A stretch of DNA of 64,000 bases from Lithodes maja (GCA_037953745.1 JBAKBP010003057.1:97593-161592), one strand, 5' to 3'; shown: positions 9,715 through 21,265, counted from the stretch's first letter. The notes: generated by a model not told the origin, from the sequence alone. Numbers and translations are program-made.

Positions 9715-11822
9715 TGCCCCTTTCACACATACAGGACTCGGGTGCCGAATGCAGCAGAAAGCAGCCGAGTAGCGACTCTGCTGCATGCGGCATCAAGTCA
9801 GCACCTATTCCTACCCATGCGGCTGTAGTCGTCTGTAGTCTGGTGAAGTCCTGGCAATGCGTGTCAAGTCGCGGTCCGCGACGAAAATGTTTGTCAGTTT
9901 TGAAATTTGGGCCAGACTTGAAATTAGTCTGGTGGATGCGGGGAGTAGTCTGCTCTAGTCGGCGCTAGTCGTACCAAGTCTTCTGTATGCGGCTGTAGTC
10001 CTTGTGTATATCGGCTCGAATTGTGTTTCATGTATATCATAAAGACTACTGCCGCATACACCAGAGTACAGCCGCCGGACACGAGTACAACCGCAAAAGT
10101 CTGCTGAAGTCTGCTGAAGTCGTGTGTATAAATTTGCATAAATTTGCATAAAAAAATTAAAAATTATGCAAAAATATGAGTCATACGAGTACAACAGACA
10201 ACAGCGGAATTCATCCGCATGCAGCCGCATACAGCAGACTCCAACCACATTGACAGGAGTGCAGACGTATGACAACACCCGGAACCCAATATGGCAGAAG
10301 AGTCGAGCCAACTTGAGCAGACAACAGAAACATCCAACCGACAACACCCAACTCGAACCGCAAACAGCCGCATCAAGCTGACCAAAAAAAATAAAAAAAA
10401 ATTCCCAACCACAGAAGGGCGACACGGCCCCTATATATAGGCCCCACGCAGCGCACTTGACCCAGTATTCGACGAGATCACCCACGACGTACACCTCTAC
10501 CCGCACCTCAACCGCCTGTACACCATGCCAGGACCCAATAGAACAACAAAGGCCCTTCTCCTCCTCCACTCTCCTTCTCATTCTCCTCCCTTCCTCCCTT
10601 CTCCTCCTCCTCCCTTCTTCTCATCCACCTCTTCCCTCCCTCACTACCTCCCTACTACCCCCTGTTCTTCTCTTCCTACTCTCTTCCCTCTCATTTAACC
10701 CGCTGAGTACCAGCCAATTTTGACGTGTGCTTCTGCCAGTGCCAGATTTTTTTTGTTTTTTTTTGGGGGGGGGGGGGGGGCTAAATCTATCAAGTTGGGA
10801 GAGAAAGGAAGGATAATGGTAAAAAAAACACTCCCCTCGCCAGAAAACAGGTCCCCGATGGTCCCGAAAGTAGCTGAAAAGACACTATAGACTACAGAGA
10901 CTTTTATGGTATCGGAATGTATGGGTGGGAGGGTGGTTTTGGGGTTGATGGGGGGAAGGTAGAAGGGTAATTGACTTGTGTTTTGACAGATATGAAGCCG
11001 ATTGGTGAGGTACTTTCGCCACCACGGATTTTCCTTTTTTTCCGTTTCTTCGTACGGATACGCTGGAAGTGGGTGGTGGGAGGCAGTTGGGGGTGTGGTG
11101 GGGGGAAGGCAGAAGGGTAATTGACTTGTGTTACAGATATGAAGCCGATTGGTGAGGTACTTTCGCCACCACGGATTTTCCTTTTTTTCCGTTTCTTCGT
11201 ACGGATACGCTGGAAGTGGGTGGTGGGAGGCAGTTGGGGGTGTGGTGGGGGGAAGGCAGAAGGGTAAGGGACTTGTCACACAAATATGGAACCGATTGGT
11301 GCAGTCGTTTCGCCGCCACATATTTTCCTTTGTTTTTTTCCTTCTGACGGGACCGACAGTCAGCGTGTGGGTAGGAGGAGGGATTTGGGATTTTTGTGGT
11401 GGGTAGCCAAAAGGGTAAGGTACATGTGGTAAAAATATGAAAGCCATAGGTGCAGTCGTTTCGCTGCTACGATGTTTTTTCGGCGAGGACGTATATACCT
11501 CCGTTGGCCACAGAACCTGTATGTGTCGGCTTTATGCCAGTGTATGCGGTTCGACTCTGAAGTCGATCGTCTGTATTCTGGAGTCGATCGGCTGAAGTCT
11601 TATAGATGCGGGTGAAGTCGGCATGTAAAAATGACCGTTATTTTGTTGGTCGGTTCGAGTCTCAAGACTTCTCCGGAGTCAAGACGACAACGTCGGCTGT
11701 ATGCGGCTGTAGTCTGGTGAAGTCCGTTGGATGCGGCATACCGAGCCAACTCCAAAAGTCGGGGGACAAAAACGCTACTCTGCTGTATTCGGCGCCCGAG
11801 TCCTGTATGTGTGAAGGGGGCA
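9715..11822. mobile_element. 2.1-kb non-autonomous DNA element with 45-bp TIRs
   Basis: The left end TGCCCCTTTCACACATACAG and the reverse complement of the right end, TGCCCCCTTCACACATACAG, match and extend for about 45 bp (through GACTCGGG.GCCGAAT.CAGC). CTA occurs directly outside both ends (9712-9714 and 11823-11825), a possible 3-bp target duplication. The inner arms are built from degenerate words such as GCGGCTGTAGTC and GAAGTC. They are inverted in the right part of the first half (10190-10380, GCCGCAT..AGC.GACT). No transposase is seen. A 3-bp duplication suggests a PIF/Harbinger-like element, but this is a guess. A family B MITE end fragment lies at about 10697-10745. Confidence 0.75.
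10920..11460 (+). repeat. ~147-bp tandem repeat, 4 copies
   Basis: GAAGCCGATTGGTGAGGTAC-type landmarks recur at about 10994, 11141, 11289 and 11439. Each unit has a G-rich half (GGTGGGAGGCAGTTGGGGG) and a TTTTCCTTTTTTTCCG half. The last two copies are diverged. The period is divisible by 3, so a 250-codon minus-strand frame stays open through it; I do not treat it as a gene. It lies inside the TIR element 9715-11822. Confidence 0.88.
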
Positions 11823-11874
11823 CTAGCCGTTTACGTCAACAAGGGGAGTTGTGTTGCCTGTCCCACATTATACA

Positions 11875-12350
11875 TTAACCCCTTCTATATGGGGGACGTC
11901 TTTCTTATTTTTTCTAGCAATATATAGACGATTATTTGCAGTTTAAGGAGATATTGGCTGTTTTTTTTGGGGGTTATTGATTAATGTATTTTTGCTTTAG
12001 TTTCCTCGCTATACTTCCATCAAGCTTTAAAAAAAAACACCCCCTAGAACCCCCTTCAAGATAAATGTAGGCTATACATTTTTTGATAGAAAAATGTCCC
12101 GGCCAAAGGCCGATTCCTCTTAAAAGTACAAGATCGCTATCGCTCGCCAGAAAACAAAATTGACACCTAAATGGCACGAAAGGTTTTGAAATTGACAACG
12201 AAATCGGGCAAAAGGTATTAAAATCGTCAAACTAATAGAAAGAACGTCTTAAAATCTCAAAACTAATATGCTAAACACGAGGAAGAAGGAGGCCCATAAA
12301 AAGCGAGTAATCCCCTCTTAAGGAGGATCTGTGGTAGTACAAATGGTTAA
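11875..12350 (+). mobile_element. Family B MITE interrupted by a family A MITE
   Basis: TTAACCCCTTCTATATGGGG at 11875 opens a family B element. It runs to ATAGACGATTATTTGCAGT (11942), stops at the TTAA of the family A MITE, and resumes after 12321 as GGAGGATCTGTGGTAGTACA, closing at TTAA 12347-12350. Joining the two sides gives the normal family B middle, so family A inserted precisely into family B at a TTAA. Confidence 0.78.
11943..12321 (+). mobile_element. Family A TTAA MITE nested in family B
   Basis: TTAA at 11943-11946 and 12318-12321. It contains TGATAGAAAAATGTCCCGGC, CGCTATCGCTCGCCAG and ACACGAGGAAGAAGGAGGCC. The left terminal repeat is more diverged than in other copies. Confidence 0.82.
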
Positions 12351-12562
12351 CCCCTTGAGGGTCATGACACATTTTGAGATTTTTTTCTGGTTTTCATTAG
12401 ACGATATTATACAGGCTGAGGAAGGATTTGCGGGAATTAAAAGGGTAAACACTGTCTTAATTAACCCTCTGACTTCCATATACCCTTCCTAATCTATCTA
12501 AAGTCGTCTAATAGTAGACAGAATAAACTGCCAAAATGCGTCATGATCCTCAAGGGGTTTAG
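12347..12562 (+). mobile_element. Family B-like MITE, ~215 bp
   Basis: The left end TTAACCCCTTGAGGGTCATG and the reverse complement of the right end, AAACCCCTTGAGGATCATG, are inverted repeats of about 32 bp, ending in ACATTTTG/GCATTTTGGC. The middle has ATTAGACGATATTATACAGG and AGGAAGG as in other family B copies. It directly adjoins the preceding copy. Confidence 0.8.
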
Positions 12563-12594
12563 TGAAATAGTTCGAAGCATGTTAATTGCTGTGG

Positions 12595-12765
12595 AGGGCC
12601 ATTTTAAACTGAAGACGATCGTTTAACAGTAGCCAGAATAAAGTAAACACAGACATCACCGATACTGAAGGAGTTAACCCCTTGAAGATTATGACCCGTT
12701 TCAAGAGTTAATTCTGGCTATCATTAGACGATTGACCACGTGTGAGTTCAGGCTATAAGGAAGTT
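12595..12765. mobile_element. Two abutting family B MITE ends
   Basis: A right-end fragment (GACGATCGTTTAACAGTAGC...GAAGGAGTTAA) is followed immediately by a left-end fragment (AACCCCTTGAAGATTATGAC...ATTAGACGATTG). Both are incomplete copies. Confidence 0.65.
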
Positions 12766-13383
12766 GGAGCCGTGAACATCGATATTAAACAGAAATGCAA
12801 TAATAATTTACGTTTCTAATGGATATATAATTGTTATGCCACGTTTTTCAAGCAAACGTGATATATACTGACTGCGATTCCCAACTTAGGGATCAGCAGT
12901 TATATTCAACTTAGGTAGGTTCAGGTAACATATAACGATATGTTCCAATACAGCTTCAGAATATATATGGGATTCTATAACTATGGCACAGCCATCACTG
13001 GGTGAGCGATAACATGTAACATGTTTCATAACCAGGCCTCACATTCTCAACTCACAATATGTTGATTGGTTGGTTTGTTGGTTGGCTGGATTCCTGCCCG
13101 TGTGATACCCGCATAATGGTTAAATATGTAGGTCCTACACTAACAAAATATATCATCCTTACAAGGAAATTGACTACCGATATTTCATAACAAAATGCAT
13201 TTAATAATCGAGCAGTTCATGTGAAAAACATGTAGGGTCATTGTGAACTTGATTATGTGCCGTCCTGCTTATCTATAATAAACATTTTAGGACATGTTGT
13301 CACTCAACTTTACATACTGAGCTAGAACCTCATTAATTACCGTGCATACTTCATAATTACCGTGCATACTTCAGGAATGATAG
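12766..13383. other. No gene recognised
   Basis: 12770-12830 (AAGGAAGTTGGAGCCGTG.ACATCGATATT) resembles the loop of the long inverted repeat at about 17083-17125. The rest shows no motif I can name. Confidence 0.5.
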
Positions 13384-13583
13384 NNNNNNNNNNNNNNNNN
13401 NNNNNNNNNNNNNNNNNNNNNNNNNNNNNNNNNNNNNNNNNNNNNNNNNNNNNNNNNNNNNNNNNNNNNNNNNNNNNNNNNNNNNNNNNNNNNNNNNNNN
13501 NNNNNNNNNNNNNNNNNNNNNNNNNNNNNNNNNNNNNNNNNNNNNNNNNNNNNNNNNNNNNNNNNNNNNNNNNNNNNNNNNNN
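13384..13583. other. Assembly gap, 200 N
   Basis: Exactly 200 unknown bases; a round number suggests a fixed-size scaffold gap. ORFs drawn through it are meaningless. Confidence 0.99.
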
Positions 13584-13779
13584 AATGCAGGAGAACCTGG
13601 AAATACTGCCTTAAAAATATAAAACTGCCACTCAATTATTGGCTATTCAGTTCAGGTGCAGATACCAAACACCAAACCAAACAGCTCATAAATATTGCCT
13701 GAGAATATAATGTTACCGAACGAAAATTACCCCCCCCCCCCCAAAAAAAAAAAAAAAAACACGTTAGTAGGACTCCTGC

Positions 13780-15120
13780 TTGAACCAGGAAGAGGGCGAA
13801 AGGAGGGCAGTGAGGGGGGTGAGAGGGGTAGGGAAAGAGAGGGGGGTTAGAGGTCCGTGCTGCCTTGCATATGAAACAGCTGGTTATTACGTCGTCAAGC
13901 AAATTGTGCAGACGAGTCGCATGGCCAAATTACTAGCCACGGAGACCAGATGGGCCTGTTGGGAGATGAACAGGCGAGATTGGGGAGGAGAGGATGGGTG
14001 GACGAGATTGGCAGAAGAGAAGAGGGAGATGAGACGAATTTAGGTGAAAGGAGATTATATGTGTAGTTGGAGTTAAGGCAGGAGTTGGCAGAGTAGGATG
14101 ATTGGGAGAAGAGGAGGCGATTGGAGGTAAGGAGATGAGATAAGTTGTAGGAATACAGAGATGAGGCAGACAGATTGGGGAGGAGATTGGTTTACAAAAT
14201 ATATGAGGGGTAGAATAGAATAATGAAAATTGAATGAGGGGCGACTGGGAGGTAATGAAAGAGAGGAGGGCAATGAAGACAGGGATAAGATGTGAGTGGT
14301 GGAGGTAAAAGGAGATGAGGCGGGGAGATTGGAGAGCAAACGAGTGGAAGAAGAAGGGAAGCCAAGATATGTGGAGTTTTGTAGGAATACACACAAGTCG
14401 CATGGACAAATTACTAGCCAAGGAGACCGGGTGGGACTGTTAGAAGATGAACAAGGGAGATTGGGAAGATGGGTGAAGGAAGAAGGGATACGACATGTGT
14501 AGTAGGCAGGAGTGGAGTAAGAGGAGCTGTAGACAGAGGAGAGGAGATTGAGGGAATGCAAAAAGAAAAGTGTGTGTATGGGGGGGGGGGGGTATTTATC
14601 ATGGAATTGGTAGAAGATTGAGTGAACGAATACTTGTTGAATGATGACACGTTGGGTCACGGAATAAAAGGGGAGGCGTGGCAATGATGTGAAATGCGGA
14701 AGTAGGGTAATGGAACGAAGATGAGGCACAGCTATGAGAAATTGAAGCAGTCGAACGAGATATTGGAGTTGCTGGTAGATGGAAAAAAAGCAAAAGTGAT
14801 ACAGGAAGAGAGGTTGGGGCAAAGAATATATACGAGAAGTAGGAGAGAACAATTGAACAGAGACATAGATTTATGATAGGGTTGTTTCCATACCAGAATA
14901 AGAAGACGTGGAGATTGAAAGCAGAAGACATGGGGATAGATGAAGGAGGTAGGGAGGTAAATTGTAGTAGGTATGGAAAACAAGATTGAAGAAGAGAAGG
15001 TAGCGGATGAATGAAGGAAGTTGAAAGATAAGATATGGAGGAATAATGATGGAGGCTAAACAAATATGCTAAATAGAGAATGGGTGTGTGGACACAGGTT
15101 AATAGGTTGTGGAGGCGACA
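13780..15120 (+). repeat. Purine-rich region with a ~480-bp duplication
   Basis: The + strand is dominated by G and A for about 1.3 kb. CGCATGG.CAAATTACTAGCC followed by GAGACC.G.TGGG.CTGTT occurs at about 13919 and 14399, so a ~480-bp unit is duplicated in diverged form. Long serine/proline/leucine-rich minus-strand ORFs are composition artefacts. Confidence 0.65.
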
Positions 15121-15228
15121 AATTATGAAAATAATGTAAACATGTGAATGGATATGAGAACAGGGGGACTAGAAGGGGAGAACAAAAATAGGAAACATGA
15201 TGAAAAAGGTGCCATAGAAGCTATTCTT

Positions 15229-15230
<2 letters not shown>

Positions 15231-15325
<95 letters not shown>

Positions 15326-15460
15326 AGAGAACAGAGAGAGAGACAGAGAGAGAGACAGAGAGAGACACAGAGAGAGACAGAGAGAGACAGAGACAAGAGA
15401 CAGACAGAAAGAGAAAGAGAAAGAGAGAAGAGAGAGAGAGAGAGAGACGTAGTGGGGTTA
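15231..15460 (+). repeat. (GA)n microsatellite, imperfect
   Basis: A near-perfect (GA)n run to about 15292, then interrupted GAGACAGAGA variants to 15446. Arg-Glu and Leu-Ser ORFs on both strands come from this tract. Confidence 0.97.
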
Positions 15461-15489
15461 GGTGAGGGTCAAACCGGAAGCTCTAATAG

Positions 15490-15890
15490 GTAAAATACTC
15501 ATCTACCTACTTCACTTTACCTCTACCTAACCTTCCTATCTGACTTATCTACACTCTATTAAGCCTAGCCCGATCTATATATTTGCTTATCTACCCCTAC
15601 ATAACCTCTTAACTTGACTATCTACCCAACTTTACTATCTACCCTCTACATAACCTCTCAACTTGACTATCACCATTGTATCTACGCTCCACCTACCTTC
15701 TACCTCACTATCTACCCTCTACCTCTCTCCGCTTACTTCTTCCTAACCTGACCACAGTTTTTTAATTCACTTGACCATGCTGATTGACTTCTTCACTTTT
15801 GTACCTGCCTCACCTGCCTCTCTATCTGTTCAACCTGACCTCTACCTGTCTTACCTGACCTATGTATCTGCCACGCCTGACCTTTTTCTT
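15490..15890 (+). repeat. Degenerate CTACCT/ACTATCTACC pyrimidine-rich repeat
   Basis: Many loosely repeated words (CTACCTAACC, ACTTGACTATCTACCC, ACATAACCTCT) are present, with strong pyrimidine bias on the + strand, the opposite of the preceding region. No gene. Confidence 0.55.
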
Positions 15891-16489
15891 TCTTTCTTGT
15901 TCGTATATTGTAGGCAATTTTGATTTCGCAGCTAATGAATTAATTGAACTATATATGAATTCAGCTATCTAAAATACAATACCTTCAGTCTATTTACCAC
16001 TAACCAATGAGGAAGAACCCCAAAGTTGACAGAAAAAAAAGATCAACGGTCGATAATTAACGGAAAAAGCATTCCTGTGACTCCGCCTTACTACAGGTTT
16101 GGGCTTTAATTGATTTGGCTTCACTTGAATTACATTTTTTCACTTAATAGGGTAGCTGGCCTTTAAATACGTTATTTGAGACTTTAATCCCTCATTGCAA
16201 TAGGTTTGCATAAGCTTAATATAATCGAATGATTGGAATTACTATTGTTCTTTATTAAATTGTATATTTAATAATATAATTAAATATTTATTTAATTTCC
16301 TCTACATGCCTCTCAACATTGTTAACACTTTTATCTAATACCTGTCTTTTGTTCATGACTTCAATAACTATATTTAATCACCACAATTTTCACTAATCTT
16401 TCTTCTCTACATACAGTTTTAAACCTGCTGTTTTAGTTTTTAAACTCTCTCAATTTGAGTTTAAGTTCCGCATTTGGGTGGGCTGTAAC
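15891..16489. other. No gene recognised
   Basis: A/T-rich DNA without motifs that I can identify. Confidence 0.5.
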
Positions 16490-17750
16490 TGTTAGGTTAA
16501 TCATCTATACCTGATTTTTTTCCAGCTGATGATCCAGAATCGTAGATGTGGCAACTGTGCGGTAATGTCTCGTGATTGGTTGGAGTGAAGAAGTTTGATT
16601 TCGTAGGTTGTTTGTCATAAACATTAAAATTAACGTTTCATTGTAATTATTGACTCATCATATCTACAAAGTATAATAGTGTCTTCTATTTTAAATCTTG
16701 TAAATGCTGTTTAGCATTAATATTCTGCAATTCAAACAGTCATTAACCAAATTGCATCTATACACAAGTCAACTGATGCCCAAACAAACACTACATTACA
16801 TTCAACTAATTATATTTGAAAGCTAAATGACATTTGACTGTTTAAGCGCTTTTAAACAATAGTATAACACTGACTTAAGTACACGAATATAGGCATGGAG
16901 TAGGGGGTCTGAGGCGGCGGGAAATTAAAATCTATTAACCAGACTAATAAACCACTTGCGAGTTTCACAAAAGTACAATAATAATTCATTGTTTATTTTT
17001 CTCTTCCTTCTTGCTGTTTTCACCGGATGGTGAATGTGAATGACTACTGATACTTGACTGATACTTGTGATGTTCAAGGGGATAAGGAAGTTGGGAGCTG
17101 TAGACATCGATATTTAGCAGAATTAGCAGCGAAAATGCGGTTGTAAATTAAATATACCCATCATAATACTACATTATTATTGTACCTTTGTTTATTAATG
17201 TTAGCCTGAAACCTCGCAAGTGGTTTATAGTCTGGTTAATAGATTCAAATTTCCCGCCGTCTCAGGAACCGCTACTCCAACCTCTCCCTCCCCTCCTCCA
17301 CCATCAAATTTACTAAATTCCCTGAACATATAGGCTACTTTAAATGTAGTACATGCCTTATATTACATGTACTAAGTGTTATACTATTGTTATAAGCGCT
17401 TAAACAGTCAAATGTCATTTAGCTTTCAAATATAATTAGTTGAATGTAATGTAGTGTTTGTTTGGGCATCAGTTGACTTGGTATAGATGCAATTTGGTTA
17501 ATGACTGTTGTATTGCAGAATATTATGCTAAACAGCATTTACAAGATTTAAAATAGAAGACACTATAATACTTTAGTAGATATGATGAGTCAAAAATTAC
17601 AATGAAACAGTTATTTTAATGTTTATGTCAAACAACCTACGACATCAAACACATTTACTCCAACAAATCACGAGACATTCCCGCTCAGTTGCCACATATA
17701 CGATCCTCGATCATACGCTTGAAAAAAATCAGGTATAGTTGCCTCAATTA
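16490..17750. repeat. Long inverted repeat, arms ~0.5 kb
   Basis: The left arm (16490-16972) and right arm (17205-17750) are reverse complements with roughly 85-90% identity by eye. Paired landmarks are TATACCTGATTTTTT/AAAAAATCAGGTATA, TTGTAAATGCTGTTTAGCAT/ATGCTAAACAGCATTTACAA and AAACCACTTGCGAG/CTCGCAAGTGGTTT. The loop is about 230 bp. Indels (for example 17275-17345 in the right arm) show some age. It could be a foldback DNA element or an inverted duplication; no transposase is seen. Confidence 0.85.
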
Positions 17751-18480
17751 GCCTCTAACTTTCTCATCATATTTTACCTATCTCGGCAGATGTATATCTC
17801 CACGACTTGCTTACCTACATTTTTTTGGAAATCTTCTAAATAATCTGACAATTTAAAGACTCCTCTAGATTATCTACCTCTGGCATGTCGTATTAGAACT
17901 CGTCTTAATTTAGCTGGACATAAATTAACAGCTTTTACCTTAGTATATTATCAAATTAATCCTAGCATATTTTTTTGGTTTAGTAAACTGTATATTGATT
18001 TTTGTTTTATTTATATTTAGCCTATGTTATTTTTTAATGTAATTTATAGTTATAATACAATATTGTAAACTCTGTTTTCCCACTTAGTAGGATATTACAT
18101 TACAAAAAATGCGTCACTCTCATCAGTAATAGTTTAATTATAAATTATTAACTGACATAATTATATAAATATTTAATATCGGCTACTCTAACATGACGAG
18201 GACAATACATAGAAATACTGACCACAACAAACCACCAGAGCAGTTGAGAAATACAGACCACACATGACCACCATAATACACACACACTCGCAGAAAACCT
18301 ACCGTATATAGATAAGCAAAAAGTCTTCTTCCTCAGTCAATTATCTCTCCCTATCGATCACCCAACTATCATGCTTGGCTGTAATCGAGCACTGGCGCAA
18401 TTAATGACAGATTTATTGCAGAAGAAAAGAAAAATACCAAAAAAAAAAAAACGCGCTCCTCGGTGCCCCTAATCAGTGGC
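17751..18480. other. No gene recognised
   Basis: A/T-rich sequence; nothing identifiable apart from short A runs near 18440. Confidence 0.5.
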
Positions 18481-18491
18481 GAACTCTACAT

Positions 18492-18670
18492 AAGAACATA
18501 AGAAAATGGAAGTCTGCAGAAAGCCGATTGGCCCACACAAGGAGATCCCTCTCACGCACAACCCCAATTACAAGGCCTAATTATAGCACTGCTCACCAAT
18601 ACCATGAGGACCGACCTCACCAAAAGGGTCAGAGGTCAGAAAACGGGGGTCTGCAGAGCGCCAATTAGAA
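18492..18670 (-). mobile_element. CR1-type LINE 3' UTR fragment
   Basis: AAGAACATAAGAAAATGGAA followed by GTCTGCAGAAAGCCGATTGG, CACAACCCCAATTACAA and GGGGTCTGCAGAGCGC matches the 3' end of the LINE at 59008-61260 in opposite orientation. Only the noncoding tail is present. Confidence 0.85.
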
Positions 18671-18722
18671 CTCTACATAAGGTGAGGTAAGTTAACACGA
18701 CCAGAAATAAGACAACACCAAA

Positions 18723-18730
<8 letters not shown>

Positions 18731-18781
<51 letters not shown>

Positions 18782-18800
18782 GGTAATATATAATTATATA
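18731..18800. repeat. (AT)n microsatellite
   Basis: About 48 bp of pure AT dinucleotides after a poly(A) run, followed by interrupted TATATA sequence. Confidence 0.97.
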
Positions 18801-18940
18801 TATTATATACAGTATATAATTATATACTCAAGACAAGGAATTGTGTCCCACATAATAGACAAACGATAAAGACTAAACAAAAAACACAAGACCACACACG
18901 AGCGTCACAAAAAGAGCAAGCAGGCACAAATATTTATGTA

Positions 18941-19154
18941 CAGTCGCACTAATAAGTCATTGCCCAGCTGTCATCACTTTTGGCTTGCTCCGTGCTGTAT
19001 TAATGTCTGTCAGATGTTAAATAGGGTGGGTAAATGTAGGATCATATTTGTATATTTCACTCGATATGAAGAAATGAAGTTTATATATTGCTGATACCAA
19101 TTATTGATCAAAACATACTTGGTGCCGACGAGACACGACTTATTAGCGCGACTG
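18941..19154. mobile_element. Tc1/mariner-like MITE, 214 bp
   Basis: CAGTCGCACTAATAAGTC at the left and the reverse complement of the right end, CAGTCGCGCTAATAAGTC, differ at one of 18 positions. Both ends are flanked by TA (18939-18940 and 19155-19156), the target of Tc1/mariner transposases. There is no internal ORF, so it would depend on a transposase supplied elsewhere. Confidence 0.8.
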
Positions 19155-19365
19155 TACTGTATACTGGAGGTAATTACTCTTCGTTCTCCACCATTTCTCT
19201 ATCCCAGTCCATCACCTAACTATCTTCCCCACCTCTAATCACCCAGAACAGCCGGTGTTCCTGACCAGCCCTAACTACAAATAAGTAAGGCCTCCACTGC
19301 ATACTGATCACCCCCTCTTTTTCACCTACACAGAATATAGAAGCCGTGGGGGACGAGATTCTAGG

Positions 19366-19701
19366 TTAAGGGGAGGTTTCTAGTTTGTTTCCTACTCCTC
19401 CAGCAATCTTAAAATTTCACCCCCTTGACCCCCTTTCAAAATAAATTTGTACATTTTTCGGTAGAAAAATGTCCCGGCCGAAGGCCGATTACTCTTAAAT
19501 TACAGGCTCGCTATCGCTCGCCAGGATAAAATCGACACCTAAATGGCACGAAAGGTCTTAAAATTGACAGAATGGGTCGGAAATTCTTAAAAATCACCAA
19601 ACTAATGGGGCGAACGTCTTAAAATCTCAAAAGCAATGGGGCTAGACATGAGGAAGAAAGGGGTCAAGAAAAAAGTCCCTCAAGTGGAAATCTCCCCTTA
19701 A
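19366..19701 (+). mobile_element. Family A TTAA MITE, 336 bp
   Basis: TTAAGGGGAGGTTTC at the left and the complement of GAAATCTCCCCTTAA at the right form a 15-bp inverted repeat with one mismatch, including TTAA. It contains CGGTAGAAAAATGTCCCGGC, GCTATCGCTCGCCAGG and ACATGAGGAAGAAAGGGGTC. The flanking GAGATTCTAG...GCTAT resembles uninterrupted GAGATTCTAGATGAAGCTAC at about 22460, a likely empty site. Confidence 0.88.
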
Positions 19702-19853
19702 GCTATGTAATAATATCTGGCATTGTAGATCAGGTAGCCGAAGGCAGACAAATTTCTCAATGTCAAGTTCGCGAACATGTTATGAATATTGATAGTCATA
19801 ACCGGTAACAGGCAACATACGAAAGTGGAAGAAACTGCCTGTGTGACGCCTCC

Positions 19854-20233
19854 TTTTAGGGAGCCCACCTCGCTTATTTTTCTCTTTCTCTCCCTCTCTC
19901 TTTGGCTTGTATCCATGCGGCCCCATTCAGCCTACTATTTTAAGACGTTTATCCCATCCAGGTGTCAATATTTTCCTGGCGAGCGGTAGCGAGCCAGCAT
20001 ATATATATTTTTCTTTTGACACAAGCTAAATTTGTACATTTTTCGATAGAAAAATTTCTCCGGCGAAGCCGGATTTCTTCATACAATGCTGGCTCGCTAT
20101 CGCTCGCCAGGAAGAAATCGACACCTGGATGGGGATAAACGTCTTATAACAGTTGGTCGAATGGGGCCGAATGGATACAAGCCAGAGAAAGAGAGAAAAG
20201 TAGAGATAAAAAAAAGCCGGTGACCCCCCTTAA
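19854..20233. mobile_element. Foldback MITE, copy 1
   Basis: The whole element is a palindrome. The left arm is about 19854-19999 and the right arm about 20085-20233, paired through GGCTTGTATCC/GGATACAAGCC and CCTGGCGAGCGGTAGCGAGC/GCTCGCTATCGCTCGCCAGG. The loop contains a second small hairpin, CTCCGGCGAAGCCGGA. The ends resemble TTAGGGAGCCCACC and TTAAGGGGGGTCACC. The loop and right arm are homologous to family A MITEs. Confidence 0.85.
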
Positions 20234-20240
20234 CTAATCC

Positions 20241-21265
20241 GATGAATACAGAAGTCATAAGTAGCTCAGACTTTGGGTCAGACATATACTGTATATATAT
20301 AAGATCAGCCAGTGTATAGACTAACTCTTCTTGATCAAACTCATACTTTAGGTCAGACATATACTGTATATAAGATCAGCCAGTGTATAGACTAACTCTT
20401 CTTGATCAAACTTATACTTTAGGTCAGACATATACTGTATATAAGATCAGCCAGTGTATAGACTAACTCTTCTTGATCAAACTCATACTTTAGGTCAGAC
20501 ATATACTGTATATAAGATCAGCCAGTGTATAGACTAACTCTTCTTGATCAAACTCATACTTTAGGTCAGACATATACTGTATATAAGATCAGCCAGTGTT
20601 TAGACTAACTCTTCTTGATCAAACTCATACTTTAGGTCAGACATATACTGTATATAAGATCAGCCAGTGTTTAGACTAACTCTTCTTGATCAAACTCATA
20701 CTTTAGGTCAGACATATACTGTATATAAGATCAGCCAGTGTTTAGACTAACTCTTCTTGATCAAACTTATACTTTAGGTCAGACATATACTGTATATAAG
20801 ATCAGCCAGTGTATAGACTAACTCTTCTTGATCAAACTCATACTTTAGGTCAGACATATACTGTATATAAGATCAGCCAGTGTTTAGACTAACTCTTCTT
20901 GATCAAACTCATACTTTAGGTCAGACATATACTGTATATAAGATCAGCCAGTGTTTAGACTAACTCTTCTTGATCAAACTCATACTTTAGGTCAGACATA
21001 TACTGTATATAAGATCAGCCAGTGTTTAGACTAACTCTTCTTGATCAAACTTATACTTTAGGTTAGACATATACTGTATATAAGATCAGCCAGTGTTTAG
21101 ACTAACTCTTCTTGATCAAACTTATACTTTAGGTTAGACATATACTGTATATAAGATCAGCCAGTGTTTAGACTAACTCTTCTTGATCAAACTTATACTT
21201 TAGGTTAGACATATACTGTATACAAGATCAGCCAGTGTATAGACTAACTTCTCTTGGTCAAACTT
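20241..21265 (+). repeat. 71-bp minisatellite, ~14 copies
   Basis: The unit includes CTAACTCTTCTTGATCAAAC, TATACTTTAGGTCAGACATA and AAGATCAGCCAGTGT. AGACATAT recurs every 71 bp (20356, 20427, 20498...). Only the first unit differs in length, by an extra ATAT. The period is not a multiple of 3 and no ORF persists. Confidence 0.95.

Noticed and set aside
10695..11447. 250-codon Pro/Thr-rich ORF on the minus strand
   Set aside because: It stays open because a ~147-bp tandem repeat keeps the frame; it starts and ends in noncoding element sequence.
13357..13635. ORFs crossing the N run
   Set aside because: Composed mainly of unknown residues across the assembly gap.
13933..15063. Long Ser/Leu/Pro-rich ORFs on the minus strand
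   Set aside because: Explained by purine-rich composition of the + strand; no domain or conserved motif.
15123..15493. Arg-Glu and Leu-Ser repeat ORFs
   Set aside because: Pure (GA)n microsatellite.
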